64,000 nucleotides of DNA from the NCBI GenBank assembly GCA_000433755.1, contig FR891276.1, positions 1-64,000 of the forward strand, in the 5' to 3' direction. Shown here in pieces: positions 15,918-26,783 of this stretch. The notes under the pieces are model-generated. The model made no database searches. It saw nothing but the letters and a program-made list of their open reading frames with translations, and was not told the DNA's origin. The position numbers and the translations under genes were made by a program. The DNA is from Clostridium sp. CAG:465 (GTDB taxonomy: Bacteria > Bacillota > Clostridia > TANB77 > CAG-465). Position 1 is the first letter of the stretch; each line of letters starts with the position of its first letter.

Positions 15918-17645
15918 TTAAATACCTAAATATTCCTCAAGACAAAGGCCGCTATTATGTACATCAGTTGCTAAAGGATTACCTAAATATCTTATATGCC
16001 ATGGTTCATACTGATACCCTGTTATGTTTTGCTTTCCTTTTGGATATCTTATTATAAATCCATATTTATAACAATTATTTGCAAGCCACTTACCTCCTGC
16101 TGTATTTCCATAATTATTATCTATTGAACCAACATCAAAAGCAAGACCAGTTTGATGTTCTGAGTGACCAGGTCTAGCTGAAAATGTATCAGCAGTTGCT
16201 TGTCCATATGCACTTACATATCTATTATATAGACCAACTTGAGTATTATATGATCTAAATCCAGATAATAAAGGCATGCTAAATCCTGCGCTGTTAGCAT
16301 CTGCCTTTAAAGAATAATATGCATTAAGTGCCGTTTGATTAACTCCGGGATTATATGATGATGGGACACCATATTTTTTATTTACAACAAGCACTCCATT
16401 TATATATGTAACCTCACCTTCATTTGATGTTTGGTTATTTCGGCCGACACTCTGTTCTTTATTTCTAACAGTAACAGGAATATTTACTTCTATTACAGGC
16501 TCTGCTTTAGTTTTTATCTTTATATCACATTTTCCAGAAGATTTTGCCGTTATATTCCCCTCATTATCAACTACTGCTACCTTTTCATCAGAAGTTAAAT
16601 ATTCTACTTCACTATTATATGAATTTTCTGGAAAAACTTTTGCATTAATTTTTGTAGAATCGTTTACATACAATTTTACAGAATTTTTATCTACATCAAT
16701 TTTTTGTGCAATTTCATTTACCTTTACATTAAATTTCTTTAAAATATCTTCATTTTTTGCTTTAGCAGTTATCTCATAATCTCCTGCTATATTTGCTGTT
16801 AATATATTTTCTGATGAAATTATAACACCATCATTTGTTCCATCAAAACTCAACTCCTTACTTGTAGCGTTCTCAGGAATAACTTTTAGATTTAAACCTA
16901 CACTTTGACCTTTATTTAGTTCAAAATTATCTTTATCAATAGAAATTTCTTTTACAGGTACATATACAACTACATATTTATCATACATTGCTTGTCCGTT
17001 TTCATTACGAGAAATATCAAACTCTATTTTATCTTCAATATTTTCTATTTTTTTATACAACTGAAGTTTATTTTCTTTGTCAATTCCATACACATCTACG
17101 GTATTATATATAAATATGGATTTATCTCTATTAAATGAAATCTCATTTACACTATCTTTTTTATCAAAAATTTCAATACTCTCGCCACTTATATCTTCTA
17201 TTTCCTCATATTTGATTTTCTCACATTTTAAAGATATTTTAGCTAGTTTATTACATTTTTTTATTTTATCTTTCTCATATATAACAGAATAATCCTTATT
17301 TGAAAAAGCAACTTGTTTATCAGAGTTTTCAATATATTTTAAAGTTTTATCCCATAAAATTATATACCCAAATTTATAGTCTATATTTAAATATTCATTA
17401 TTACTTTTAATTATACTATTATATATCTTATAATTTATATAATTATACACACCAATAGTTACACAAAAAATTACAAAAATAAAACACATTAATAGAAATA
17501 AAATTTTCTTTAGCTTTCTTTTCTTTTTTGGTTTGTTTTTTGGTTCCTTTTTTATATTTCTATCTAATTCATGATCTCTACTTAACTTTAGATCAGCTCT
17601 TCTTCTCCTCTTTCTACTAGCACTTTCACCTCTTATGTTTTCCAT
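15918..17645 (-). CDS. VanY-type D-alanyl-D-alanine carboxypeptidase with Ig-like domains
   Basis: The N-terminus is highly basic and cytoplasmic, followed by one membrane helix (about 46-68), so the rest is outside. The middle has two bacterial Ig-like (BIG2) units (about 235-315 and 315-390). The C-terminal M15B peptidase (about 425-575) has the metal and catalytic motifs FRSYNTQVGLY, SARPGHSEHQTGLAFDVG and YEPWHIRYLG. It should trim the terminal D-Ala of peptidoglycan stems. The Ig-like spacer probably extends the enzyme through the wall. A membrane-anchored unknown protein is encoded 22 bases upstream, so the two may act together. Confidence 0.9.
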   Translation of the reverse strand: MENIRGESASRKRRRRADLKLSRDHELDRNIKKEPKNKPKKKRKLKKILFLLMCFIFVIFCVTIGVYNYINYKIYNSIIKSNNEYLNIDYKFGYIILWDKTLKYIENSDKQVAFSNKDYSVIYEKDKIKKCNKLAKISLKCEKIKYEEIEDISGESIEIFDKKDSVNEISFNRDKSIFIYNTVDVYGIDKENKLQLYKKIENIEDKIEFDISRNENGQAMYDKYVVVYVPVKEISIDKDNFELNKGQSVGLNLKVIPENATSKELSFDGTNDGVIISSENILTANIAGDYEITAKAKNEDILKKFNVKVNEIAQKIDVDKNSVKLYVNDSTKINAKVFPENSYNSEVEYLTSDEKVAVVDNEGNITAKSSGKCDIKIKTKAEPVIEVNIPVTVRNKEQSVGRNNQTSNEGEVTYINGVLVVNKKYGVPSSYNPGVNQTALNAYYSLKADANSAGFSMPLLSGFRSYNTQVGLYNRYVSAYGQATADTFSARPGHSEHQTGLAFDVGSIDNNYGNTAGGKWLANNCYKYGFIIRYPKGKQNITGYQYEPWHIRYLGNPLATDVHNSGLCLEEYLGI

Positions 17646-17667
17646 AATATTTATCCTCTTTTCTACT

Positions 17668-18330
17668 CTATTGCTCAGTTATAACAGAATCTATTACTGC
17701 AAATCCCATAACACTATACTTTTCATTTTTTTTACTTATCATATATTTTATATGTATAACATTTTCAAACTGCATTAGCTCCCTTTTATACTGTATATCT
17801 ACAGTATATTCCATATCAGATTGTTTGTCAACATTAATAATTTTCTTTTCATCATATACAATACATTCCCCATAAATAGGCACAATTGCTATAAGTCCAG
17901 TTTTAGAGTCGTAAAAAACACTGTCTAATATATTAATATCTTTAATATCAAAAATTTCATCCATTATATCTAGAAAATCATTTTTATCCATATAAGAGAT
18001 TTGATAATACTCTGTTTTATCTTGTATAATTACAAAATTTTGCTCCAAATCAATGAATTTTTCTTTATACTTTTGACTATTTTGTGCAATATACCTCATT
18101 GTTATTTTTATTTTATCTTCACTAGTTAAAGACTTACTACTCGTTATATCATAGCTATTTAATAAGACATCATCCAGGGATAGAATAAAAGTTAAAATCT
18201 TATCATCAGATTCATTACTTTTAGCAACAACTTGATTAGATTGCCTAATATTTTTTATACTAAAATAAACTATAACAGTTAATATTAAAATTAACAATAA
18301 TATTAATAATTTTTTTAACATATTCTTCAA
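17668..18330 (-). CDS. Membrane-anchored hypothetical protein, 220 aa
   Basis: A single N-terminal helix (about 6-24) anchors it, and the remaining 195 residues should be outside. The outer part is acidic, mixed helix and strand, with no recognised motif. It is encoded directly upstream of the VanY carboxypeptidase and probably shares its transcript, which suggests an envelope role. There is no lipobox. Nothing in the sequence points to catalysis. Confidence 0.75.
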   Translation of the reverse strand: MKNMLKKLLILLLILILTVIVYFSIKNIRQSNQVVAKSNESDDKILTFILSLDDVLLNSYDITSSKSLTSEDKIKITMRYIAQNSQKYKEKFIDLEQNFVIIQDKTEYYQISYMDKNDFLDIMDEIFDIKDINILDSVFYDSKTGLIAIVPIYGECIVYDEKKIINVDKQSDMEYTVDIQYKRELMQFENVIHIKYMISKKNEKYSVMGFAVIDSVITEQ

Positions 18331-18434
18331 TTAATAACCACCTATACTATACTATATTTTATATATTAAAATTAATAAATATACATTACAGAATAGATAA
18401 ATAAATAAATTCAAATATATACTATTTAATAAAC

Positions 18435-18463
18435 TTGACTTAAATATTCTAAAGCGTTATAAT
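18435..18463 (+). promoter_or_regulatory. Sigma-A promoter for the 18547 gene
   Basis: TTGACT (18435-18440) and TATAAT (18458-18463) are 17 bp apart, followed by a leader of about 75 bases containing a small AT-rich hairpin (TAGCTTTATATTAAAAGCTA, 18484-18503). Confidence 0.65.
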
Positions 18464-18546
18464 ATTTATGTAAAGCATTTTATCTAGCTTTATATTAAAA
18501 GCTAAAATTTACTAATTATTTAAAATAATTTTGAGGTGATTTATTG

Positions 18547-19269
18547 ATGAATTTAGACTTTGAAACAATTTTATTCTTTTTTCAAACATATAAAAGGTGG
18601 CCAAACGAAATTGAAAAACATTATATTGAACATATGCTAAATTCTCCATATAATAGTGTTTCTCAAATATATGAACCATTGTTTGATAGAATAAAATACA
18701 AAAAAATGATCTTGAATTCTGCACAAGTATATGAACTTACTAATTTATTAATTGATTTATATAATCAAAATAAACGTTTTCCATATGCAGATGAAGAATA
18801 TAAAGGTTATAATTTATATAATTTCATGTACGCATTAAAATTTTATAAACTTCCAATAAGTACGTCAAATAAAGCAATTTTAAACAAATTACATTTCTTT
18901 AGAGGAAAAAATATTCATATTAGCGTACTAAACTTAATTAACTATTTCTATATCAATAATAAATGGCCAAACAAAGAAGCTATATTCAATGATATTAAAA
19001 TTGGTAATTTTGCAAAAAAAATAGCAAAAGATTCTTCCAATCTTTTTATTGGAGATTACAAAACTTTATCAGAACTTGGCTTTTTTAATCAAATTGATAA
19101 AAGAGTAGAAATAATTCTTGAGTTTTACAAAAATTTTAAAAGAAAACCTCATTCAAACGAAAGATATGGTGGTATATGCGTATATACAGCTTTAGCAAAT
19201 ATAAAAAATGGAAAAATTAATATTTCAGATAAAGAAAGATTACTTTTATCCAAAGAGGGGTTGATTTAA
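18547..19269 (+). CDS. Protein of four helicase-associated-like repeats
   Basis: The protein consists of four units of about 55 residues. Each begins with a helix ending in a K/R-W/F-P turn (YKRWPNE, NKRFPYADE, NNKWPNKE, KRKPHSNE) and then has further helices with an L..L.FF-type end. This matches the style of helicase-associated (HA) repeats that follow helicase domains in other bacteria, which are thought to bind nucleic acids. Here there is no helicase domain. GAGGTGAT precedes both a TTG (18544) and an ATG (18547); I prefer the ATG. The function is unknown. Confidence 0.7.
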   Translation: MNLDFETILFFFQTYKRWPNEIEKHYIEHMLNSPYNSVSQIYEPLFDRIKYKKMILNSAQVYELTNLLIDLYNQNKRFPYADEEYKGYNLYNFMYALKFYKLPISTSNKAILNKLHFFRGKNIHISVLNLINYFYINNKWPNKEAIFNDIKIGNFAKKIAKDSSNLFIGDYKTLSELGFFNQIDKRVEIILEFYKNFKRKPHSNERYGGICVYTALANIKNGKINISDKERLLLSKEGLI

Positions 19270-19280
19270 AATCATACGAA

Positions 19281-19318
19281 AAAAAATAACGACTCAATAT
19301 TATGAGCCGTTATTTTTT
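19281..19318. terminator. Bidirectional terminator between the repeat gene and dnaJ
   Basis: AAAAAATAACG-A-CTCA pairs with TGAG-C-CGTTATTTTTT around a 6-base loop. It has U-runs in both directions between convergent genes ending at 19269 and 19346. Confidence 0.9.
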
Positions 19319-19345
19319 GTTTTTAAATTATATAGAAAATATTTA

Positions 19346-20521
19346 CTATTTACTCCAAAATCCCTTTTTCTTTGATTGAACTTCTTCACCCATAAGATCA
19401 GCAAACACTTTTAGTGTTTCTCTTTGTTTATCATTCAAACGTTTTGGAATATCTACTTGTACTGTATATTCAATATTTCCTCTACCTTTACCATGAATAT
19501 TTGGTATTCCTTTGTCTTTTAATTTAAAAGTAGTACCTACCTGTGTCCCCTCAGGGATTACAATCTCATCATCGCTTTCTAATGTAGGGACTTTAATTTT
19601 TCCACCTAAAACAAGTTTTGTATATGGAACTTTAATATTTGCATATATATTATATCCCTTTCTTGTAAATACAGGATGAGATAAAACATTTACAACTACA
19701 AATAAATCACCTGCAGGTCCTCCCTTTTTGCCAGCATCTCCTTCACCTCGTAAAGAAATAGCCTGACCATTGTCGATACCTGCTGGAATTTTAATATCAA
19801 TTTTTCTTGTTTTACGAACAGTTCCCTTACCTGAACATGTATCACATGGATTTGGAATAATTTTACCTGTACCACCACATTTATCACATGTTTTAACTGT
19901 AGAAAAAGTACCCATTATCGTATTTTGAGTTGCTTGAATTTTACCTTTTCCGCCACATTTATCACATGTAACTGGGTTTGTTCCAGGCTTTGCACCACTT
20001 CCATTACAAGTAGAACATTTTTCATTTCTAGTAATATTAATCTGTTTTGTTGTTCCAAAAGCAGCCTCTTCAAAAGATATATTCATATTATATCTCAAAT
20101 CAGCACCTTTAGTTGGCCCTTGCTTTTTAGCAGAATTAAATCCGCCTCCAAAGCCTCCACCAAATACACTTCCAAGAATATCATCAAGGTCTATATCTAC
20201 TCCCATACCATTGCCAAATCCAGAAAAATCAAATCCGCCAAATCCGTTAGAATAATAGCCTCCTTGACCGCCTCCAAATCCAGCTTGTTCAAAGTTAGAT
20301 CCAAATCTATCATATTGTGCACGTTTTGTTTTATCTGAAAGCACACTATACGCTTCATTTATTTCTTTAAATTTAACTTCAGCTTGTTTTTTTGCTGCCT
20401 CGTCTTGTTGCGCATCTGGGTGATTAGCTTTTGCAAGTTTTCTAAATGCCTTTTTTATTTCATCATCAGTAGCATCTTTTGAAACACCAAGTATTTTATA
20501 ATAATCCTTTGACTCTGCCAC
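19346..20521 (-). CDS. dnaJ: Chaperone DnaJ
   Basis: DnaJ delivers unfolded clients to DnaK and stimulates its ATPase. It has the J domain (about 4-72) with the HPD motif in NHPDAQQ, a Gly/Phe-rich linker (about 75-130), four zinc-finger repeats (CSTCNGSG, CDKCGGKG, CDKCGGTG, CDTCSGKG) and a C-terminal client-binding part. The 391 residues are normal. The start is GTG with GGGGGAAG upstream. It is the last gene of the hrcA-grpE-dnaK-dnaJ operon and ends at the terminator at 19281. Confidence 0.97.
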   Translation of the reverse strand: MAESKDYYKILGVSKDATDDEIKKAFRKLAKANHPDAQQDEAAKKQAEVKFKEINEAYSVLSDKTKRAQYDRFGSNFEQAGFGGGQGGYYSNGFGGFDFSGFGNGMGVDIDLDDILGSVFGGGFGGGFNSAKKQGPTKGADLRYNMNISFEEAAFGTTKQINITRNEKCSTCNGSGAKPGTNPVTCDKCGGKGKIQATQNTIMGTFSTVKTCDKCGGTGKIIPNPCDTCSGKGTVRKTRKIDIKIPAGIDNGQAISLRGEGDAGKKGGPAGDLFVVVNVLSHPVFTRKGYNIYANIKVPYTKLVLGGKIKVPTLESDDEIVIPEGTQVGTTFKLKDKGIPNIHGKGRGNIEYTVQVDIPKRLNDKQRETLKVFADLMGEEVQSKKKGFWSK

Positions 20522-20596
20522 TAAAACTTCCCCCTATTAAAATCTAGGGTGTAAAGAGAAACTCTCTTTAGCACCCTTTATATAATAATATTTAAA

Positions 20597-22471
<1,875 letters not shown>

Positions 22472-22528
22472 TTATTTATATTATACTTAAATTATGTACT
22501 ATCATACACAATTTAAGCAATAACCAAT

Positions 22529-23071
22529 TTAATTTGCTACTTTAACCATAGAATGACGTATCACTCTATCATTTATCATATAGCCTTTTCTAAAAACTTC
22601 AACTACTTCCTTTTCACCTTTACTTTCATCTTCTTCATGCATTACTGCCTCATGAAAATTAGGATCAAAAGTTTTGCCTAAAGCTTCTATTTCCTCAATT
22701 CCAAGTTTATCAAGTAAACCTGTAAGTTCAGAATAAATCATTTCCATTCCATTTTTATAGCTATCATCTTTACATTCAGCTCTAAGAGCTTTTTCAAAAT
22801 TATCTATAATTGGAAGTAAGTTTGAAACTAAATCAGCTGTAATAGTATAATACATACTATCTTTTTCTTTATTCATTCTTTTCTTAAAGTTATCAAATTC
22901 AGCCATATTGCGTTTCAAATGTTCAAAATATTCATCTGTTTTCTTTTTTTGTTCATTTAAGTCATCATTTAATTTAGCTATGTACTCATCTTTATCTAAC
23001 ATTTCATCTCCTACTAAATCATTTTTATCATCAAGTATTTCATCTTGTTTAATTTCTTTATTTTTATTCAT
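22529..23071 (-). CDS. grpE: Nucleotide exchange factor GrpE
   Basis: GrpE drives ADP release from DnaK. The 180-residue protein has an acidic N-terminal region, a long coiled helix (about 30-90, EYIAKLNDDLNEQKKKTDEY at its start), the conserved NMAEFDNFKKRMNKEK segment, and the C-terminal beta domain with LGKTFDPNFHEAVMHEED and RKGYMINDRVIRHSMVKVA. It lies 5 bases after hrcA in the heat-shock operon, so translation is probably coupled. Confidence 0.96.
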   Translation of the reverse strand: MNKNKEIKQDEILDDKNDLVGDEMLDKDEYIAKLNDDLNEQKKKTDEYFEHLKRNMAEFDNFKKRMNKEKDSMYYTITADLVSNLLPIIDNFEKALRAECKDDSYKNGMEMIYSELTGLLDKLGIEEIEALGKTFDPNFHEAVMHEEDESKGEKEVVEVFRKGYMINDRVIRHSMVKVAN

Positions 23072-23076
23072 ATACT

Positions 23077-24105
23077 TTAATCCTCACCTTCTTTTTTATT
23101 TTTATTAAATATACTTTTTAACTTATTGTCTATATACTTTAATGTTGCAACCGTTTTTGAATAATCAATTCTTTTAGGGCCTACAACTGATATTTTACCA
23201 AGCTTTTTGTTATCTGTTTCAACATCGAGTGAGATTATACTATAATCCCTTAACAACATTTCCTTACTCTCAGAACCTATTATAATGCCAAGTTCATTAT
23301 TTTCAGCTTTTTTTAAAGCCATATCAATAATGTCTTTCGTTGATAACATATTTACAAAGTTTTTGGCTTTTTCAACATCAGAAAACTCTGGTAAATCTAA
23401 TATTGATGCAAAGTCTGCACTTAATTTTTTTGATTCTTTTGACATTTCATATTTTATACTTTCACATATTTTTCCAAGTACAAAAGAAAATGAACTAAGT
23501 TCTTTTGCAACTATATTAGTAAGCACAACATTTAATTTTTCAAGTGGAGTTCCTTTTAAATTTTTATTTAAAACATTAGATAACTCCTCTATAGTACTTT
23601 CCTCTAATTCATCAGTAAGTTTTACAATACAATCTTTTATTGTTCCATTATTTGACATTAGAACTATAAGGAGTACCTTATCAGATATTTTTACTATTTT
23701 AATATTTTCCAATAAGTCATCTGTTTTTACTGTAAGAAGCGTTGGTCTAAGCAATATTTTAGATACAACATCAGCTGCCTGCTCAAAAAGTTTCTCTGTA
23801 TCTCCAAATCCGGTTATACTATTATCTATATAATTTATATCAATCATAGAAAGTTTTTTTTCTTTCATTAGATTATCAACATAGTATCTATATCCTTTAG
23901 TAGAAGGAATTCTACCAGCAGATACGTGAGGCTGTTCTAAATAGCCTGCTTCTTCTAATAGCTTCATATCATTTCTAATTGTAGCCGAACTATATTCCAA
24001 ATTATATTTTTCCATTATTGTCTTAGAACCCACAGGCTCTGCTGATACAATATAGTCTTCTACAACAGATGACAATATTTTTTTCTTTCTTTCATCTAAA
24101 TTCAT
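23077..24105 (-). CDS. hrcA: Heat-shock repressor HrcA
   Basis: HrcA binds CIRCE elements to repress the chaperone genes and is itself controlled by chaperone availability. It has an N-terminal winged helix (about 1-75: SAEPVGSKTI, YSSATIRNDM, ISAGRIPSTKGYRYYVD-type boundary), a GAF-like middle and a dimerisation region. The 342-residue length is normal. It is the first gene of the operon, with a CIRCE element 13 bases upstream of its ATG, giving autoregulation. AGGTGAT supplies the ribosome-binding site. Confidence 0.96.
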   Translation of the reverse strand: MNLDERKKKILSSVVEDYIVSAEPVGSKTIMEKYNLEYSSATIRNDMKLLEEAGYLEQPHVSAGRIPSTKGYRYYVDNLMKEKKLSMIDINYIDNSITGFGDTEKLFEQAADVVSKILLRPTLLTVKTDDLLENIKIVKISDKVLLIVLMSNNGTIKDCIVKLTDELEESTIEELSNVLNKNLKGTPLEKLNVVLTNIVAKELSSFSFVLGKICESIKYEMSKESKKLSADFASILDLPEFSDVEKAKNFVNMLSTKDIIDMALKKAENNELGIIIGSESKEMLLRDYSIISLDVETDNKKLGKISVVGPKRIDYSKTVATLKYIDNKLKSIFNKNKKEGED

Positions 24106-24117
24106 ACCATCACCTGA

Positions 24118-24144
24118 TTAGCACTTTAAAGATGTGAGTGCTAA
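24118..24144. promoter_or_regulatory. CIRCE operator of the hrcA operon
   Basis: TTAGCACTT-N9-GAGTGCTAA matches the CIRCE consensus TTAGCACTC-N9-GAGTGCTAA with one mismatch, in the left half. It lies between the hrcA start and the upstream promoter region, as expected for HrcA repression. Confidence 0.97.
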
Positions 24145-24297
24145 CTTACGTATATATATTACATCTTTTATATTTAAATGTCAAGCATTTTCTTTTATTT
24201 TTTCAAACTTTTTACAAAGAAGAACAACAGGCATAAATTTCTATATTACATAGATTTTTATACCCGTTTTTTATACAACAATTATTCTATATTTAGA

Positions 24298-24747
24298 TTA
24301 CTTAAGTTTAAGAAGCGTATTAGAAGCAGCTTTTCGTACTAAATCACTTTCATCTTCAAAAGCAATTTTTTCAAGTTTTACCCTATTAGTAAGTTTTTCA
24401 GTTGCTGTGACTCTTACTAAGTAATCTTGATCATTAAAAGCAATTCTTTCCAAAATCTCCTGATTAGTTACTAGTTTAGTTGCATTACTTCTTACAAGAC
24501 TACTTTTATCTTCTAATGCAATTTTAGCAATTACATATTGATATTTTATTTTTTCTACTACAGCTGATTTTATTTTTTCATTTTCCTCTTCAAATATAAT
24601 ATTCAAAAGACATTTTTGACTCAATTTCTTCTCGCGAATTATAAATAGTTTAAGTGACAAATTAGTTTCATAATTAAAAATAACCATTAAATCTCTTTCA
24701 TAATTCAATTTTTTTATGTATTCTTTCTTCATTGCTAAATTATTCAC
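24298..24747 (-). CDS. HEAT/leucine-rich-variant-like repeat protein, 149 aa
   Basis: The C-terminal half holds three clear 26-residue repeats with the pattern L..IAF.D....VR..A...L (IALEDKSSLVRSNAT, IAFNDQDYLVRVTAT, IAFEDESDLVRKAAS), forming a helical solenoid likely to bind a protein. The first 65 residues are less regular and may be degenerate repeats. It probably starts at GTG, with AAAGGAG eight bases upstream. It stands alone between the hrcA operon and murD. No partner or function can be named. Confidence 0.7.
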   Translation of the reverse strand: MNNLAMKKEYIKKLNYERDLMVIFNYETNLSLKLFIIREKKLSQKCLLNIIFEEENEKIKSAVVEKIKYQYVIAKIALEDKSSLVRSNATKLVTNQEILERIAFNDQDYLVRVTATEKLTNRVKLEKIAFEDESDLVRKAASNTLLKLK

Positions 24748-24962
24748 AATATGAGCTCCTTTAAAATAATGATTTTAATTTTGAAAATTTTTACCAACAA
24801 AATTATACCATGCCATTTATACTATGTCAATTTTTACTTTTATAAAATTGCAATTTAATATGAGTTAACGTTGTTTTAAAAATGCATTATTCTGATGTAT
24901 CATAATTAGATTTACAACATTAATGCTCTGTACTTTTTATCACAAATAACTTATACTATATA

Positions 24963-26378
24963 TCATAATTTTGCAATTAATCTTTTAAAATGGTTACCTC
25001 TTTCTTCAAAATTTTTATACATATCAAAAGATGCACTAGCAGGTGACATTACAACAATATCATCTTCTTTTGCAATTTTATTTGCATAATTTACACATTC
25101 TTCTAAAGTATTAAATTCAACAATATCTAAAATTTCATCAATATTTATATTTTCTTTTTTTGCCTCTTTAATTACAGCATTACGTATCTTAGTTGCTGTT
25201 TTTCCTATTAATATTAAATGACTTACTTTATCAAGTATGTATGGGGCTAATGGCTCATATGGTATATTCTTGTCATATCCTCCTGCAATCAAAATCACCT
25301 TTTTATTAAATGATTTTAGTCCTGCAATTGTACGAGATGGACTTGTTCCTATAGAATCATTGTACCATTTAACATTATTTATAGTTCTTACAAGTTCCAT
25401 TCTATGTTCAACGCCACCAAATGTTGTTACCACTTCTTTTATATCATCCTTGTCTACTAAATCATATACTGCAGTTGCAGCAGCACATATATTAGCAACA
25501 TTGTGCATTCCAACTAATTTTACTTCATCTAAATTACATATTTTTGTTTTTCTACCAGATATATTTGAATATATCTTATTATCACAAAAATATACACCTT
25601 TTACTACACTCTCATTAATACTAAAAGCTCTAATATTAGTTTTTATGTTTCTATCTTCAATAAGTTTTAAATACTTATTAGTCATATCAGAATCTTTATT
25701 TAACACTAAAATATCATCACTATTTTGATTTAAAAATACATTTGCCTTTGCCATTATATATTCGTTATAATCGGTATGGTAATCCAAATGATTTGGAGAT
25801 ACATTTGTAATTACAGATATATCTGGACTCTTAGATAATGTCATAAGTTGAAAACTACTTAATTCCAAAACAACAATATCTTCTTTTTTCATTTCATCTA
25901 GTTTTGAAAATAATGGTGTTCCTATATTGCCTCCAACCCACACTTTATATCCTGCTGTCTCTAAAAACTTAGATATTAATGTAGTAGTTGTTGTTTTACC
26001 ATCACTTCCTGTAACACCAATAATTTTACATGGAGCAAGTTCAATTACTTTCTCTATTTCTGATGTAAGCGTAGTTTTTCCAAGTTCAACAGCTTTTTCT
26101 ATTTCATAAGTAAAAGGCTTTATACCTGGAGATCTAAATATATAATCATAATTTTCAAGGCCATCTAAATATTTATCACCAAGAACAAATTTTACACCTA
26201 TTTTTTCTAAAACCTTTATTTCATCTGATATATTTTCTTTTTTATCTCTAGCACTTACGAATGCTCCTAATTTTACTAAACTTTTTATTACAGGTACATT
26301 GCTTATTCCTATTCCTAATACTGCAACCTTTTTACCTTTTATTTCTTTTTTAAATTTTTCTAATTTTTCATTAATCAC
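24963..26378 (-). CDS. murD: UDP-N-acetylmuramoyl-L-alanine:D-glutamate ligase
   Basis: MurD adds D-glutamate to UDP-MurNAc-L-Ala in cytoplasmic peptidoglycan synthesis. The order of parts is normal: a Rossmann N-terminal domain (GIGISNVPVIKSL), the ATP loop VTGSDGKTTTT (about 120-130), NVSPNHLDYH, the hinge GGVEHRME and YNDSIGTSP, and the C-terminal domain with ILIAGGYDKN. At 471 residues it is slightly longer than usual. The division/wall cluster partners mraY, ftsW and murG are not adjacent, so this is a lone mur gene. Confidence 0.95.
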   Translation of the reverse strand: MINEKLEKFKKEIKGKKVAVLGIGISNVPVIKSLVKLGAFVSARDKKENISDEIKVLEKIGVKFVLGDKYLDGLENYDYIFRSPGIKPFTYEIEKAVELGKTTLTSEIEKVIELAPCKIIGVTGSDGKTTTTTLISKFLETAGYKVWVGGNIGTPLFSKLDEMKKEDIVVLELSSFQLMTLSKSPDISVITNVSPNHLDYHTDYNEYIMAKANVFLNQNSDDILVLNKDSDMTNKYLKLIEDRNIKTNIRAFSINESVVKGVYFCDNKIYSNISGRKTKICNLDEVKLVGMHNVANICAAATAVYDLVDKDDIKEVVTTFGGVEHRMELVRTINNVKWYNDSIGTSPSRTIAGLKSFNKKVILIAGGYDKNIPYEPLAPYILDKVSHLILIGKTATKIRNAVIKEAKKENINIDEILDIVEFNTLEECVNYANKIAKEDDIVVMSPASASFDMYKNFEERGNHFKRLIAKL

Positions 26379-26453
26379 AAAATACCACCTTCTTAGTTTA
26401 TTATATTACAATATATTATAAAATTCAACAAAATTCATCATTTAATTCTACAG

Positions 26454-26491
26454 AAAAAAAGCTAATATAAAAGTTAACTTTTATATTAAGC
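26454..26491 (-). terminator. Terminator after the DUF1540 gene
   Basis: A perfect 24-bp palindrome (26464-26487, centre AGTTAACT) extended by GCT/AGC-type flanks is followed on the minus strand by TTTTTTTC, just past the stop at 26500. Confidence 0.8.
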
Positions 26492-26499
26492 ATTCTTTT

Positions 26500-26724
26500 T
26501 TATCTTTGGTTACTTCCAGCTGGATCACCTCTTCCAAGTCTTTCAGCAATATTCATTTCTCCTACATAGAAATATGAATCACAATATGTTTCTGCATCTG
26601 AAGTTCTTGTAACATCACCTACACATGGCCTTACTTTAATTCTATCTAGTCTACAAGTACAATCTTCTAAACAATTATGTGCACATGATGAAACATTACA
26701 TTCAATTTTTTGATGATACGACAT
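26500..26724 (-). CDS. DUF1540 cysteine-rich protein, 74 aa
   Basis: Eight cysteines are arranged in the DUF1540 pattern (CNVSSCAHNC, then C-x-C, PC and a TSDAETYCDSYF ending). Such small proteins are common in spore-forming Clostridia and probably bind metal, but their job is not known. AAGGAG precedes the ATG and an intrinsic terminator follows, so it is its own transcription unit, between murD and uvrC. The last 16 residues (GRGDPAGSNQR-type tail) are probably disordered. Confidence 0.82.
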   Translation of the reverse strand: MSYHQKIECNVSSCAHNCLEDCTCRLDRIKVRPCVGDVTRTSDAETYCDSYFYVGEMNIAERLGRGDPAGSNQR

Positions 26725-26783
26725 AAAATCATCTCCTTGGTATTATTATTTACTAGTTTTTAAATAATAATACACTAATATAA

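Noticed and set aside
19696..19887. 63-codon minus-strand frame inside dnaJ
   Set aside because: It is an alternate frame within the zinc-finger region of dnaJ with no site of its own.
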